Shown here: positions 49,120 to 58,575 of the stretch, piece by piece
Layout: each line of letters begins with the position of its first letter
Numbering within the stretch: the stretch's first letter is position 1
NCBI GenBank assembly: GCA_964519345.1
Contig: CAZFKX010000010.1
Coordinates: 1-64,000 of the forward strand
Direction: 5' to 3'
DNA from: Persephonella sp964519345
GTDB lineage: Bacteria; Aquificota; Aquificia; Aquificales; Hydrogenothermaceae
DNA: 64,000 bases
Position numbers and translations under genes: made by a program
The notes under the pieces: generated by a model
Database searches by the model: none
Seen by the model: only the letters and a program-made list of their open reading frames with translations
What the model was told of the DNA's origin: nothing

Positions 49120-50490
49120 TCAGACTTTAAGGTACTGAAGGAAGAATGTTGCTGTTCCAAGATATATCAGTATTCCAAATATATCATTAACAGTTAGAAC
49201 TATTGGTCCTGTAGCAAGTAAAGGATCTCTGTTCAATCTGAGAAGAACGTATGGTAAAAGTCCCCCAGAAAATGCTGCCAGAACCATATTTATAAATATT
49301 GCAAGGGAAATAACCATTCCCATAATATGATGGGACAACCAGAGGGTTGCTATAAGACCTACTATCCCGCTTATTATGAAAGCAAGAACTACAGCCACTT
49401 TAACTTCCCTGTAGAGATAGTATAAAAAATCTTTAAAACTTTCCATTATCTTTCCAGTTACAAGACCTCTTGATATGATAATAGCAGACTGAGAACTTAT
49501 ATTACCGCTTATAGCTGCAAGAAGTGGAAGGAAAAATATAACTGGAAGAAATTCCCTTATTGTAAAATCAAATATGCTTATGATAAAGGCTGTTATTATC
49601 TCACCAAAAACCGAAACCAAGAGCCATGGAAGCCTAAGTTTTGCTATCTTTACAATCTGATTGGTGTAAAAAAGCTCCTCTTCCTGTGCGCCTGCCATTT
49701 TAAATATATCTTCCGTTGTTTTTTCTGTGATAGCATCCAGAATATCATCTATGTATATAACCCCAACAAGAACATCTTCTTCATTAACGACAGGAAGTAT
49801 AAAGAGATCATATCTTCTAAATATGTCAATAGCCTCTTCTTTTGTTGCATCTGTTTTTATTGATATAACGTCACTTTCCATAATATCTTTAATCTGAACG
49901 CTTCCTGGTGCTGTCAGGATTTCTTTTATTGAAACAACACCAACAAGCCTTTCTTTTTTATCTGTAACGTATATATAAACGATCTCAATATCTTCAGGAG
50001 CTGTTTTTATTATGCTTAAAACTTCTTCAACAGTTCTTTCTTCAAATACAGATATAAAATCTTCACTTATTAGTGATGCAACACTTGACTCACCATATGA
50101 TATATATCTCTCAAGTTCTTCCCTTTCTTCCTCTTCAAGCTTTTCAAGTAAATGTTTCTGTAGTTCATCAGGAAGCTTATCAATTATTTTAGCTATCTCC
50201 CCGGTAGAGAAAGTTAAGAGAATTCTTACAGCTTCCTTTAGCGGAAGAGATCTAAGTATTTCAAGCTGTAAATCTTCATCAAGATCGTAAAGAACATCTG
50301 AAGCTTTTTCTATATCAACCTCCATTAGAATCTGAAATGTTTTGATTTTTTCATGATGGGAAAGATATCTGAAAATAGCTACAATATCACCTTTATGACT
50401 TTTTTCCAGAATCCTTTCTAATGCTCTACGGTTTCCCTTATATATAAGCCTTTTTATCGTCTCCTTTAAGACATTTAATGTAGGAGTCAA
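49120..50490 (-). CDS. mgtE: Magnesium transporter MgtE
   Basis: 456 residues: MgtE N-terminal helical domain with repeated L-x-x-L-x-x-x-E units, a CBS pair (about 130-255; SEDFISVFEERTVEEVL, DIMESDVISIKTDATKEEAI), and a five-helix membrane domain with the FLPLLAAISGNISSQSAIII pore region. It lets magnesium in when cytoplasmic levels fall, gated by the CBS domain. Convergent with the chemoreceptor gene, 3 bases apart; the start lies 8 bases downstream of era. Confidence 0.96.
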   Translation of the reverse strand: MTPTLNVLKETIKRLIYKGNRRALERILEKSHKGDIVAIFRYLSHHEKIKTFQILMEVDIEKASDVLYDLDEDLQLEILRSLPLKEAVRILLTFSTGEIAKIIDKLPDELQKHLLEKLEEEEREELERYISYGESSVASLISEDFISVFEERTVEEVLSIIKTAPEDIEIVYIYVTDKKERLVGVVSIKEILTAPGSVQIKDIMESDVISIKTDATKEEAIDIFRRYDLFILPVVNEEDVLVGVIYIDDILDAITEKTTEDIFKMAGAQEEELFYTNQIVKIAKLRLPWLLVSVFGEIITAFIISIFDFTIREFLPVIFFLPLLAAISGNISSQSAIIISRGLVTGKIMESFKDFLYYLYREVKVAVVLAFIISGIVGLIATLWLSHHIMGMVISLAIFINMVLAAFSGGLLPYVLLRLNRDPLLATGPIVLTVNDIFGILIYLGTATFFLQYLKV

Positions 50491-50498
50491 AACTTACC

Positions 50499-51416
50499 TC
50501 ATGATATATACTGATAACCTAAAACTTTAAGGAGTCTAATATCTTCTTTCCATCTTGGTTTTACCTTTACCCAGAGCTCAAGATGTATCCGTTTACCTAA
50601 AAGATGTTCAAGCTCCTCCCTCGCATCTTTACCTATTTTCTTAAGCAACTGTCCTTTTTTTCCTATGACTATAGCTTTGTGATTTTCCTTCTCAACATAT
50701 ATATTTGCCCTTATAATAAGAAGATCCTTTTTAAACTTTCCCTCTTCAATACTTTCAACCTCAACGGCAGCTGAATAAGGTATCTCTTTCCTTGTGTTCT
50801 GGAAAACCTTTTCCCTGATAATCTCAGCGATATAAAATTTAAGAGGAAGATCAGTTACCTGATCCTCTGGAAATAGAGGTGGGGAGGGAGGAAGGTACTT
50901 CTTTAAAGTCTGAACAAAATCATCAAGATTCTGCCCTTTTATAGCTGAAATCGGAATTATCTCTACAAAATTGTACTTCCCAGCACTCTCTTCTATAAGG
51001 GGAAGGAGTAGTCTTTTGTCTTTCATTTTATCTATCTTATTTATAACAAGAATTGTAGGTTTATTCAGTTTTTCTATATAATTATGTAGGAGTTGTTCAT
51101 CATCTTTAGTCCAGCCCTTATCAGCTTCTATTATCATAACAAGAACATCTGCTTCTTCCATACTACTTACAGCTGATTCAACAACAGTTTTAGTAAGAAG
51201 ATCTTTACCCTTCTGAATCCCTGGCGTATCAAGGAATATTATCTGTGCATCTTTATCATGTTTAACACCAAGTATTCTCATTCTTGTCGTTTGCGGCTTT
51301 GGACTTACAATTGAAAGTTTTGTACCGAGAATATTGTTCATTATCGTTGATTTTCCAACATTCGGACGACCTATCAGAGCAACAAAACCAGCTCTGAATT
51401 CTTTTTTTTCTGTCAT
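50499..51416 (-). CDS. era: GTPase Era
   Basis: 305 residues. G1 GRPNVGKST, G3 DTPGIQ, G4 NKID, then a C-terminal KH domain (IGKKGQLLKKIGKDAREELE). Era binds 16S rRNA near the anti-Shine-Dalgarno end and is needed for 30S assembly. It lies between truA and mgtE on one strand. Confidence 0.98.
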   Translation of the reverse strand: MTEKKEFRAGFVALIGRPNVGKSTIMNNILGTKLSIVSPKPQTTRMRILGVKHDKDAQIIFLDTPGIQKGKDLLTKTVVESAVSSMEEADVLVMIIEADKGWTKDDEQLLHNYIEKLNKPTILVINKIDKMKDKRLLLPLIEESAGKYNFVEIIPISAIKGQNLDDFVQTLKKYLPPSPPLFPEDQVTDLPLKFYIAEIIREKVFQNTRKEIPYSAAVEVESIEEGKFKKDLLIIRANIYVEKENHKAIVIGKKGQLLKKIGKDAREELEHLLGKRIHLELWVKVKPRWKEDIRLLKVLGYQYIS

Positions 51417-51426
51417 TTTTTTCTCC

Positions 51427-52161
51427 TTAGTAATAAACCTCTTTTAAAAACAGACCTTCTGGAGGTGCTATAAAAAGTCCTTTTGCAGGATCTTTTGCTT
51501 TTATTATATTCTCAAACTCCTCTACACTCAAGGAACCGAGACCTATCTGGACTATATGACCCACTATCTTTCTTACCATATATCTTAAAAAATGGGAAGC
51601 TGTGATCTGAATCTCTATAATATTTCCATCATAAGAAAGTCTTAATTCTCTTATCTCGACATCTTCCCTTATATACTCTCCTTTCTTAGATAAAGATACA
51701 AGATTTTTGCTTCCTTTAACAATTTCTAAAGCATAAATCATTTTTTTCAAATCAAGTTTTTTGGATATATACCATCCAAAGCCATGTAAAAATGGATCTG
51801 GTCTTGTGTATATCCTATAGATATATGTTTTCCCTTTTGCACTAAAACGGGCATGAAATGAGAGGGGAACCTGTTCAACAGATTTTATAGATATATCTCT
51901 TGGTAAAGTGGCGTTTAGATACCTGTAAATATCCTCAGGCTTTTTGTAAGAAAATGTTTTAAAGTTAGCAACCTGACCATAAGCATGAACCCCTGCATCT
52001 GTTCTTCCAGAACCAGTAAGAACAACTCTTTCTTTAAAAAAAGTCTCAAGTTTTTCTTCCAAAACACCCTGAATGGTTTTATGCTTTGGTTGTTTCTGCC
52101 AGCCGTGATAGTTTTTTCCTACATACATTATCACTAATTTGTAGTTATATCTTTTTTCCAT
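51427..52161 (-). CDS. truA: tRNA pseudouridine(38-40) synthase TruA
   Basis: 244 residues. Catalytic Asp55 in TGSGRTDAGVHA; GWQKQPKHKTIQGVLE and SFHARFSAKGKTYIYRI are typical TruA blocks. Acts on the anticodon arm of many tRNAs. First gene of truA-era-mgtE; divergent from gltB. Confidence 0.97.
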   Translation of the reverse strand: MEKRYNYKLVIMYVGKNYHGWQKQPKHKTIQGVLEEKLETFFKERVVLTGSGRTDAGVHAYGQVANFKTFSYKKPEDIYRYLNATLPRDISIKSVEQVPLSFHARFSAKGKTYIYRIYTRPDPFLHGFGWYISKKLDLKKMIYALEIVKGSKNLVSLSKKGEYIREDVEIRELRLSYDGNIIEIQITASHFLRYMVRKIVGHIVQIGLGSLSVEEFENIIKAKDPAKGLFIAPPEGLFLKEVYY

Positions 52162-52252
52162 ATTTTATCCCTGTTTTTTTGTTACTTATTATATGTATTT
52201 TTATACAGACGAATTGTGAAAAATCACAGAAATTTTAAAACTAAGTCTGAAT

Positions 52253-52282
52253 TTGTATTAAAGAGGTTAACAGATATATAAT
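52253..52282 (+). promoter_or_regulatory. Likely gltB promoter
   Basis: TTGTAT (52253-52258) and TATAAT (52277-52282) are 18 bases apart and end about 37 bases before the ATG of the glutamate synthase gene. Confidence 0.5.
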
Positions 52283-52319
52283 AAATAGTTACCTGTAAAA
52301 TAAAAATGAGGTAACAAGT

Positions 52320-55300
52320 ATGCTTGATATCTTTGAAAGAGATTCCTGCGGTGTGGGTTTTATTGTAAATATAAATGGAATTAAAACACATAAACTCGTA
52401 TCAGATGCTCTTGAATCTTTAAAAAATCTTGATCATAGAGGTGCTGTAAGTGCTGATGGAAAAACAGGAGATGGTGCAGGCATTCTAACTCATATACCCT
52501 ATAAATTTTTTGAAAAAGAACTTAAAAAAGAAGGAATAACAGTCCCTGATCAAGATGAGTTTGCTGCAGGTGTATTTTTTATACCACAGGGTAAAGAAGA
52601 GATTAAAAAAGAGATTCAGGAAATAATAGAAGAGAGATTTAAGTTCTTAGGTTGGAGAAAAGTCCCTATTGTTGAGGAAGAGTTAGGCGAGATAGCAAAA
52701 TCAAATATGCCCGAGATATGGCAGGGTTTCATATCAAAGGAAGGAATAAATTCTGAGAATTTTGAAAAAGATCTTTTCATTTTAAGAAAAAAACTCGAAA
52801 AACTCTCTTATAAAGAAGGATATGAAGATTTTTATATACCTTCCCTCTCAAGTAAAGTAATCGTATATAAAGGTATGGTTACAGCACCGAGACTTAAATA
52901 TTTTTATCCTGATCTACAGGATGAAAATTATGAAAGTGCTCTGGCTATATTTCATCAGAGATTTTCAACTAATACATTTCCCCAGTGGAAGCTTGCACAA
53001 CCTTTCAGAATGCTGGCTCATAATGGCGAAATCAACACCATCTCAGCAAACAGGAACTGGATTAACGCAAAAGCTGAGGATATAAGAGAACTATGGGGAA
53101 AGCTTGCAGAAGAGATACTTCCTATTGTTAGATACGACGATTCAGATTCAGCATCTCTTGATAATGCGCTTGAGTTTCTTGTTATGTCAGGTAAGGATCC
53201 ATTTGTTGCCGTGAATGCTCTTATACCAAGAGCATGGGAGAATGACGACAGACTAACACCAAAGGAAAGAGCTTTTTATGAGTATTTTTCATGCATATTT
53301 GAAGCTTGGGATGGTCCTGCTGCTATAGCATTTACAGATGGAAATGTTGTTATAGGTAAGCTTGATAGGAACGGTCTTAGACCCGCAAGATATGTTATAA
53401 CCGAAGATACTGTAATAATGGCTTCTGAGGTTGGAACAGTTGATATCCCCGAAGAAAAAATACTGAAAAAGGGAAGGCTCGGACCAGGCGATAAGATAGC
53501 TGTTAATATATCGGAAGGAAAAGTTTATTTTTCAAAAGATATTATAGAAAAGGCAGCAAAAGGAAAGCCTTATAAAGAATGGGTAGATCAGAACCTCAAA
53601 GAATTTATACCCGTTAAGGAAATCCCAGAGATAGAAAAAAAAGATGTAACAAGAGAACTTCTTGTCTTCGGTTACGATCTTGATCAAATAAATATGCTGA
53701 TAAAACCTATGGCAGAAAAAGGTGTGGATCCTGTTTACTCAATGGGAAATGATACACCTCTATCTGTTCTTTCGAAAAGACCAAAACTGCTTCCTTCTTA
53801 CTTTAAACAGAGATTTGCACAAGTTACGAATCCCCCTATTGATCCGATAAGGGAAAAAAAGGTTATGTCCTTAAATACATATGTTGGAAAGAAAGAAAAC
53901 TTTCTTAAAGAAACCCCTGAACATGCAAAACAGCTTTTATTCCCCTCTCCCCTTATATTTGATAATGAGATGGAGGAGCTGATAAATTTATACATGGATA
54001 AAGCACAGATCATACCAGCTATATTTGATCCTTATGACGATGCCCTCGAACCTGCAGTTGAAGATATTTGCAAAAGAGTTGAGGAAGCTGTAGATAAGGG
54101 AAAAGAGCTTATAGTTGTAACTGATAGAGATATATCTATAGAAGGAGCTCCCATACCCATAGGACTTGCAGTTGCCGCTATAAATAGTTATATGGGAAGA
54201 AAAGGGAAAAGAAGTAGATTCTCCCTTATAGCTGATACTGGTGAGGCAAGAGATACTCATTCAATAGCTTTTCTTATAGGTTATGGGGCTACTCTCGTAA
54301 ATCCTTATATGGTCGTACAGATAATAAGAAATCTTGTTGAAGAAGACAAAAAATTTAATCTTTCTTTTGAAGAAGCTATCAAGAATTACCGTAAAGCTGT
54401 TAACGAAGGTCTTCTAAAAATAATGTCAAAGATGGGGATTGCTACTATAAAAAGTTACAGAGGTTCTGGACTCTTTGAGGCCCTTGGCATAGGAAAGGAG
54501 GTAATTGACAAATATTTTCCTGGAACACCTTCCCAAATAGGTGGTATAGGCGTAAAACAGATTGCTCAGGAAACATTGATACGGTTTAATAAGGCTTTCT
54601 TTGAAGAAAAGATAGGTTTGCCGCAGGGTGGAGAGTTTAGACACAGAAGGGATGGAGAGTTTCATTCCTGGAATCCAAATGCTGTTAGAGATTTACACAG
54701 AGCTGTGAGAGGCGAAAGCTGGGAAGAGTATAAAAAATTCACTGAAGACGCATGGAAGGAAAAACCTGTAACAATAAGAGATCTTTTCGAGATACAGAGT
54801 GATAGGCCTCCAATACCTGTTGACGAGGTTGAACCTGCAGAGGAAATAGTCAAAAGATTTGTTGGGGCAGCCATGTCCATAGGAGCTTTAAGTAAAGAAG
54901 CTCACGAAACTATAGCAGAGGCTATGAATAGGGTAGGTGCAAAATCAAACTCAGGTGAAGGCGGTGAGGATCCTGCAAGATACGGAACTATAAAGAACTC
55001 AAAGATAAAACAGGTTGCTTCTGGAAGATTTGGTGTAACAGCTGAATATTTGAACTCAGCAGAAGAAATAGAAATAAAGATAGCACAGGGGGCAAAACCT
55101 GGTGAAGGTGGACAGTTGCCCGGAAAGAAGGTTAATGCATATATAGCATTTCTAAGAAGAGCAAGACCTGGAACAACACTTATATCTCCTCCTCCACATC
55201 ATGATATATACTCAATTGAGGATCTTGCTCAGCTTATTTACGATCTTAAAATGATAAACCCAAAAGCAAAAGTTATAGTCAAACTTGTTGCAGAAACAGG

Positions 55301-56723
55301 AATAGGAACGATCGCTTCAGGTGTTGCAAAAGCCTTTGCAGATATTATTCATATATCAGGACATGACGGTGGAACAGGTGCTTCACCTCTCGTTTCAATA
55401 AAGAACGCAGGAACGATATGGGAACTTGGACTTTCCGAAGTTCAAAGAGTCTTGATTGAAAACGATCTTAGAGACAGGGTAAGACTTAGGGTTGACGGGC
55501 AGATAAAAACAGGAAGAGACATCATTGTAGGAGCCCTACTTGGTGCTGAGGAGTTTGGACTCGGTACATCCCTTATGGTTGCAGAGGGATGTGTTATGGC
55601 AAGACAGTGTCATCTGAACACCTGTCCCGTTGGTGTGGCTACGCAAGATGAAAGACTAAGAGAAAAATTTCCAGGTCAGCCTGAACATGTAATAAGATAC
55701 CTGCTGTTCCTTGCACAAGATGTAAGACAGTGGCTTGCTGATATGGGCTATAAGCATCTTGATGATATAATTGGAAGGGTTGATCTTATAAAGCCAAAAA
55801 TACCATCTGATCACTACAAAGCAAAATTTGTTGATCTGAGTTATATACTTAAAGATCCTGACCCGACAGGAAAAAAACCAAGAAGAGCTATGAAAGAGAA
55901 AAACGACCCTCCTTCAAAACCTTTTGATGAGGAAATACTTAAAGATGCTCTTCCTTACATTGAAAAACAAGAAAACTTTGCAGGATTTTATGTAATAAAA
56001 AATACCTATAGAACCGTCGGAACAAGAATAGCTCATGAGATAACAAAGAGATACGGAGATAAAGGACTCAGACTTGCAAAAATAGAGCTTAACCTCGTAG
56101 GAACTGCAGGTCAAAGCTTTGGTGCCTTCTGTGTTCCAGGTTTAAACCTTATACTGATAGGTGATGCAAACGATTATGTTGGAAAGGGTATGACTGGAGG
56201 TCTGATAGTTTTAAAACCACCAAAAGAGTTCAAAGGTAGATCAGATGAAAACGTAATTATGGGAAATACATGTTTGTATGGAGCAACCGGTGGACAGCTT
56301 TTTGCCTCTGGTATAGCTGGAGAAAGATTTGCTGTAAGAAATAGCGGTGCAACAGCTGTTGTTGAAGGAGTAGGAGATCACGGTTGTGAGTACATGACAA
56401 ATGGAACTGTCGTAATACTTGGAAAAACAGGTGTTAACTTTGGAGCAGGAATGACAGGTGGGGTTGCCTATGTTTATGATCCAGAAGGAGAAATGGAAAG
56501 AAATATTAACAACTCTTACGTTTTCATAGATGAGATGGATGAGGAAGATATTGAAGAAATAAAAAGACTTATTACGAAACACAAAGCTTACACGGACAGT
56601 AAAATAGCTGCAGATATTCTTGACAAATTTGATGAAGAAATAAATAACTTTGTGAAAATATCCCCTGTTGAGATTAAAAAACCAGCACCAGAAACAGATG
56701 AGGCAAAAATTGATAAAAAATAA
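52320..56723 (+). CDS. gltB: Glutamate synthase large subunit
   Basis: 1467 residues, usual GltB length. Class II glutamine amidotransferase begins at Cys10 (SCGVGF) after a short propeptide; the central and FMN-binding domains follow, with GEGGEDPARYG and KPGEGGQLPG. 3Fe-4S site CVMARQCHLNTCPVG (C-x5-C-x4-C). The C-terminal GXGXG beta-helix is complete. It makes glutamate from glutamine and 2-oxoglutarate. The small subunit gene (gltD) is not in the window, so the electron donor partner lies elsewhere or is ferredoxin; the sequence alone does not settle which. Confidence 0.96.
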   Translation: MLDIFERDSCGVGFIVNINGIKTHKLVSDALESLKNLDHRGAVSADGKTGDGAGILTHIPYKFFEKELKKEGITVPDQDEFAAGVFFIPQGKEEIKKEIQEIIEERFKFLGWRKVPIVEEELGEIAKSNMPEIWQGFISKEGINSENFEKDLFILRKKLEKLSYKEGYEDFYIPSLSSKVIVYKGMVTAPRLKYFYPDLQDENYESALAIFHQRFSTNTFPQWKLAQPFRMLAHNGEINTISANRNWINAKAEDIRELWGKLAEEILPIVRYDDSDSASLDNALEFLVMSGKDPFVAVNALIPRAWENDDRLTPKERAFYEYFSCIFEAWDGPAAIAFTDGNVVIGKLDRNGLRPARYVITEDTVIMASEVGTVDIPEEKILKKGRLGPGDKIAVNISEGKVYFSKDIIEKAAKGKPYKEWVDQNLKEFIPVKEIPEIEKKDVTRELLVFGYDLDQINMLIKPMAEKGVDPVYSMGNDTPLSVLSKRPKLLPSYFKQRFAQVTNPPIDPIREKKVMSLNTYVGKKENFLKETPEHAKQLLFPSPLIFDNEMEELINLYMDKAQIIPAIFDPYDDALEPAVEDICKRVEEAVDKGKELIVVTDRDISIEGAPIPIGLAVAAINSYMGRKGKRSRFSLIADTGEARDTHSIAFLIGYGATLVNPYMVVQIIRNLVEEDKKFNLSFEEAIKNYRKAVNEGLLKIMSKMGIATIKSYRGSGLFEALGIGKEVIDKYFPGTPSQIGGIGVKQIAQETLIRFNKAFFEEKIGLPQGGEFRHRRDGEFHSWNPNAVRDLHRAVRGESWEEYKKFTEDAWKEKPVTIRDLFEIQSDRPPIPVDEVEPAEEIVKRFVGAAMSIGALSKEAHETIAEAMNRVGAKSNSGEGGEDPARYGTIKNSKIKQVASGRFGVTAEYLNSAEEIEIKIAQGAKPGEGGQLPGKKVNAYIAFLRRARPGTTLISPPPHHDIYSIEDLAQLIYDLKMINPKAKVIVKLVAETGIGTIASGVAKAFADIIHISGHDGGTGASPLVSIKNAGTIWELGLSEVQRVLIENDLRDRVRLRVDGQIKTGRDIIVGALLGAEEFGLGTSLMVAEGCVMARQCHLNTCPVGVATQDERLREKFPGQPEHVIRYLLFLAQDVRQWLADMGYKHLDDIIGRVDLIKPKIPSDHYKAKFVDLSYILKDPDPTGKKPRRAMKEKNDPPSKPFDEEILKDALPYIEKQENFAGFYVIKNTYRTVGTRIAHEITKRYGDKGLRLAKIELNLVGTAGQSFGAFCVPGLNLILIGDANDYVGKGMTGGLIVLKPPKEFKGRSDENVIMGNTCLYGATGGQLFASGIAGERFAVRNSGATAVVEGVGDHGCEYMTNGTVVILGKTGVNFGAGMTGGVAYVYDPEGEMERNINNSYVFIDEMDEEDIEEIKRLITKHKAYTDSKIAADILDKFDEEINNFVKISPVEIKKPAPETDEAKIDKK

Positions 56724-56734
56724 AAGGAGGAAGC

Positions 56735-57235
56735 ATGAAAAAAGTAGCCGTTTTTATGGGGAGCAGATCGGATCTTGAGATTATGGAAAACTGTTTCCAA
56801 ACTTTAAAGGAGTTTGATATTCCATTTGATGTTTACATTCTTTCAGCTCACAGAACCCCAGACGAAGTTGCAGAGGTATGTAAAACAGCTGAAGAAAAAT
56901 ACGGCGTTATAATAGCTGCTGCTGGTTTTGCAGCTCATCTGGCAGGAACTATTGCAGGAAAAGTAACATTACCAGTTATTGGCATACCAATTGATAACTC
57001 TTCATTCAAAGGCCTTGATTCTCTTTTATCAACTGTAATGATGCCTCCCGGCGTTCCTGTCGCAACAGTAACAACAGGGAAGGCAGGAGCTGTAAATGCC
57101 GGCGTACTTGCAGCCCAGATACTTTCTACAGCTTATCCAGAAATCAGGGAAAAGCTTAAAGAGTATAAAACCAAGATGAAGGATAAAGTTATAAAGGCAA
57201 ATGAAGAGGCTAAAAAATACAGCTATGAAGCTTAA
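56735..57235 (+). CDS. purE: N5-carboxyaminoimidazole ribonucleotide mutase PurE
   Basis: 166 residues. MGSRSDLEIMENC and ILSAHRTPDEV are the PurE class I signatures. It rearranges N5-CAIR to CAIR in purine synthesis. AAAGGAGG is placed 8 bases before the ATG and it is 11 bases after gltB. The end overlaps the next gene. Confidence 0.97.
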   Translation: MKKVAVFMGSRSDLEIMENCFQTLKEFDIPFDVYILSAHRTPDEVAEVCKTAEEKYGVIIAAAGFAAHLAGTIAGKVTLPVIGIPIDNSSFKGLDSLLSTVMMPPGVPVATVTTGKAGAVNAGVLAAQILSTAYPEIREKLKEYKTKMKDKVIKANEEAKKYSYEA

Positions 57236-57803
57236 AATAATAATTGTTCTCTGTCTCTTTGGACTTGCATACTTTTCTGATGGGAAAGAATTATGGAAAC
57301 CGCCAAGGGAGTTTGTTAAGGCAAAGGTGGTTAAAGTTGTAGATGGGGATACTATTATAGTTGCCATACCTCAGGTAGTTTTCAATAATAGAAAAAAATT
57401 AAAAAACATAAGGTTCAATGTAAGACTAATTGGCATTGATACTCCAGAAAGCAAACTAAATAGAAGATCAAAAATACAGTCTGAGCAAAGCAAAAAAGAT
57501 ATAAGAACAATAATTAAACTCGGCAAAGAAGCAAAAGCATTTACACAGAATCTTTTGAGAAAAAAAGGGAAAAAAAGAGCATTCAAAACAGTATTTCTTG
57601 AGTTTGATATACAACCTCAGGATAGATACGGCAGACTTTTAGCTTATGTATGGCTCCCTGACGGTAGGATGCTAAATGAAACAATAATATGCTCAGGATA
57701 TGCGTATCCTTTGAGTATCCCTCCAAACATTAAGTACAGGGAAAAATTTTTAAGATGTTTTAAAAAAGCAAGGGAAGAAGAAAAAGGACTCTGGAAAAAA
57801 TAA
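57225..57803 (+). CDS. Thermonuclease (SNase)-family exported nuclease
   Basis: 192 residues from ATG 57225 (an in-frame ATG at 57201 would add 8). The preferred start gives a clean signal peptide (MKLKIIIVLCLFGLAYFSDG). SNase core: VVKVVDGDTIIV, RLIGIDTPES, DRYGRLLAYVWLPDG and REEEKGLWKK, with the Arg, Asp and Glu catalytic residues of staphylococcal nuclease in place. A lysine-rich insert (about 66-105) is longer than usual. It cuts extracellular or periplasmic DNA/RNA. Overlaps purE by 11 bases. Confidence 0.9.
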   Translation: MKLKIIIVLCLFGLAYFSDGKELWKPPREFVKAKVVKVVDGDTIIVAIPQVVFNNRKKLKNIRFNVRLIGIDTPESKLNRRSKIQSEQSKKDIRTIIKLGKEAKAFTQNLLRKKGKKRAFKTVFLEFDIQPQDRYGRLLAYVWLPDGRMLNETIICSGYAYPLSIPPNIKYREKFLRCFKKAREEEKGLWKK

Positions 57804-57819
57804 GTTAGAGAGAGGTTAG

Positions 57820-58521
57820 ATGGCAGAAAAAAAGAAAAAAGATATAAAGGAGTTTGCAAAAACAATAATATTCATAGTTGTTGTAGTGTCAATAATAAGG
57901 GTGTTTTTTGCACAGGCCTTTAATATTCCATCAGGATCAATGAAACCTACACTACTTGTAGGAGATTTTATACTTGTGAATAAGCTTGTTTATGGAGATT
58001 GGACAATAGGGATTCCTTTTACGAATATAGATTTTTATACATACAAAAACAGAATGGTAAAGCCTGATAGAGGAGATATAATTGTATTTAAATATCCTGA
58101 AAATCCTGATATAGACTTTATAAAAAGGATAATAGCTGTCCCCGGTGATATTGTTGAAGTTAAGAATGATATTGTTTATCTGAATGGAGAACCATTAAAA
58201 AGGGAAGAAGCAGGTGTTTTCAAAGAGCCTAATGCAAGAGCAAAAATGTATTACGAGTATATTCCAAAATCTGATGGAAAGCTGTACAGATATACAGTTA
58301 TGGAAATATTTGATGGCGAAGGTAAAGATTTTGGACCTGTGGAGGTACCTGAAGGTTATTACTTTGTTATGGGCGACAACAGGGATAACAGTAGAGACAG
58401 CAGATTCTGGGGATTTGTACCAGATGATTTTATTATAGGTCAGGCTTTTGTGATTTATTTCTCCTTTGATCCCCAAAAACCAGCTATCAGATTTGATAGA
58501 ATCGGCAAGGTTATCTGGTAA
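57820..58521 (+). CDS. lepB: Signal peptidase I
   Basis: 233 residues. One N-terminal transmembrane helix (15-33), catalytic Ser40 in PSGSMKPTL, catalytic Lys101 in FIKRIIAVPGD, and the GDNRDNSRDSRFWG box. It removes signal peptides of exported proteins on the outside of the cytoplasmic membrane. Starts 16 bases after the thermonuclease gene. Confidence 0.97.
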   Translation: MAEKKKKDIKEFAKTIIFIVVVVSIIRVFFAQAFNIPSGSMKPTLLVGDFILVNKLVYGDWTIGIPFTNIDFYTYKNRMVKPDRGDIIVFKYPENPDIDFIKRIIAVPGDIVEVKNDIVYLNGEPLKREEAGVFKEPNARAKMYYEYIPKSDGKLYRYTVMEIFDGEGKDFGPVEVPEGYYFVMGDNRDNSRDSRFWGFVPDDFIIGQAFVIYFSFDPQKPAIRFDRIGKVIW

Positions 58522-58575
58522 GCTTGATTAAAAATCTTTGAACTTCTAAATTTATATGAAAACAGGAGGCAGGAA

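Noticed and set aside
57201..57224. Earlier start for the thermonuclease-family gene
   Set aside because: The upstream ATG adds eight residues before the signal peptide and its AAAGG is too close (about 3 bases); the ATG at 57225 gives a clean signal peptide, although neither ribosome site is strong.
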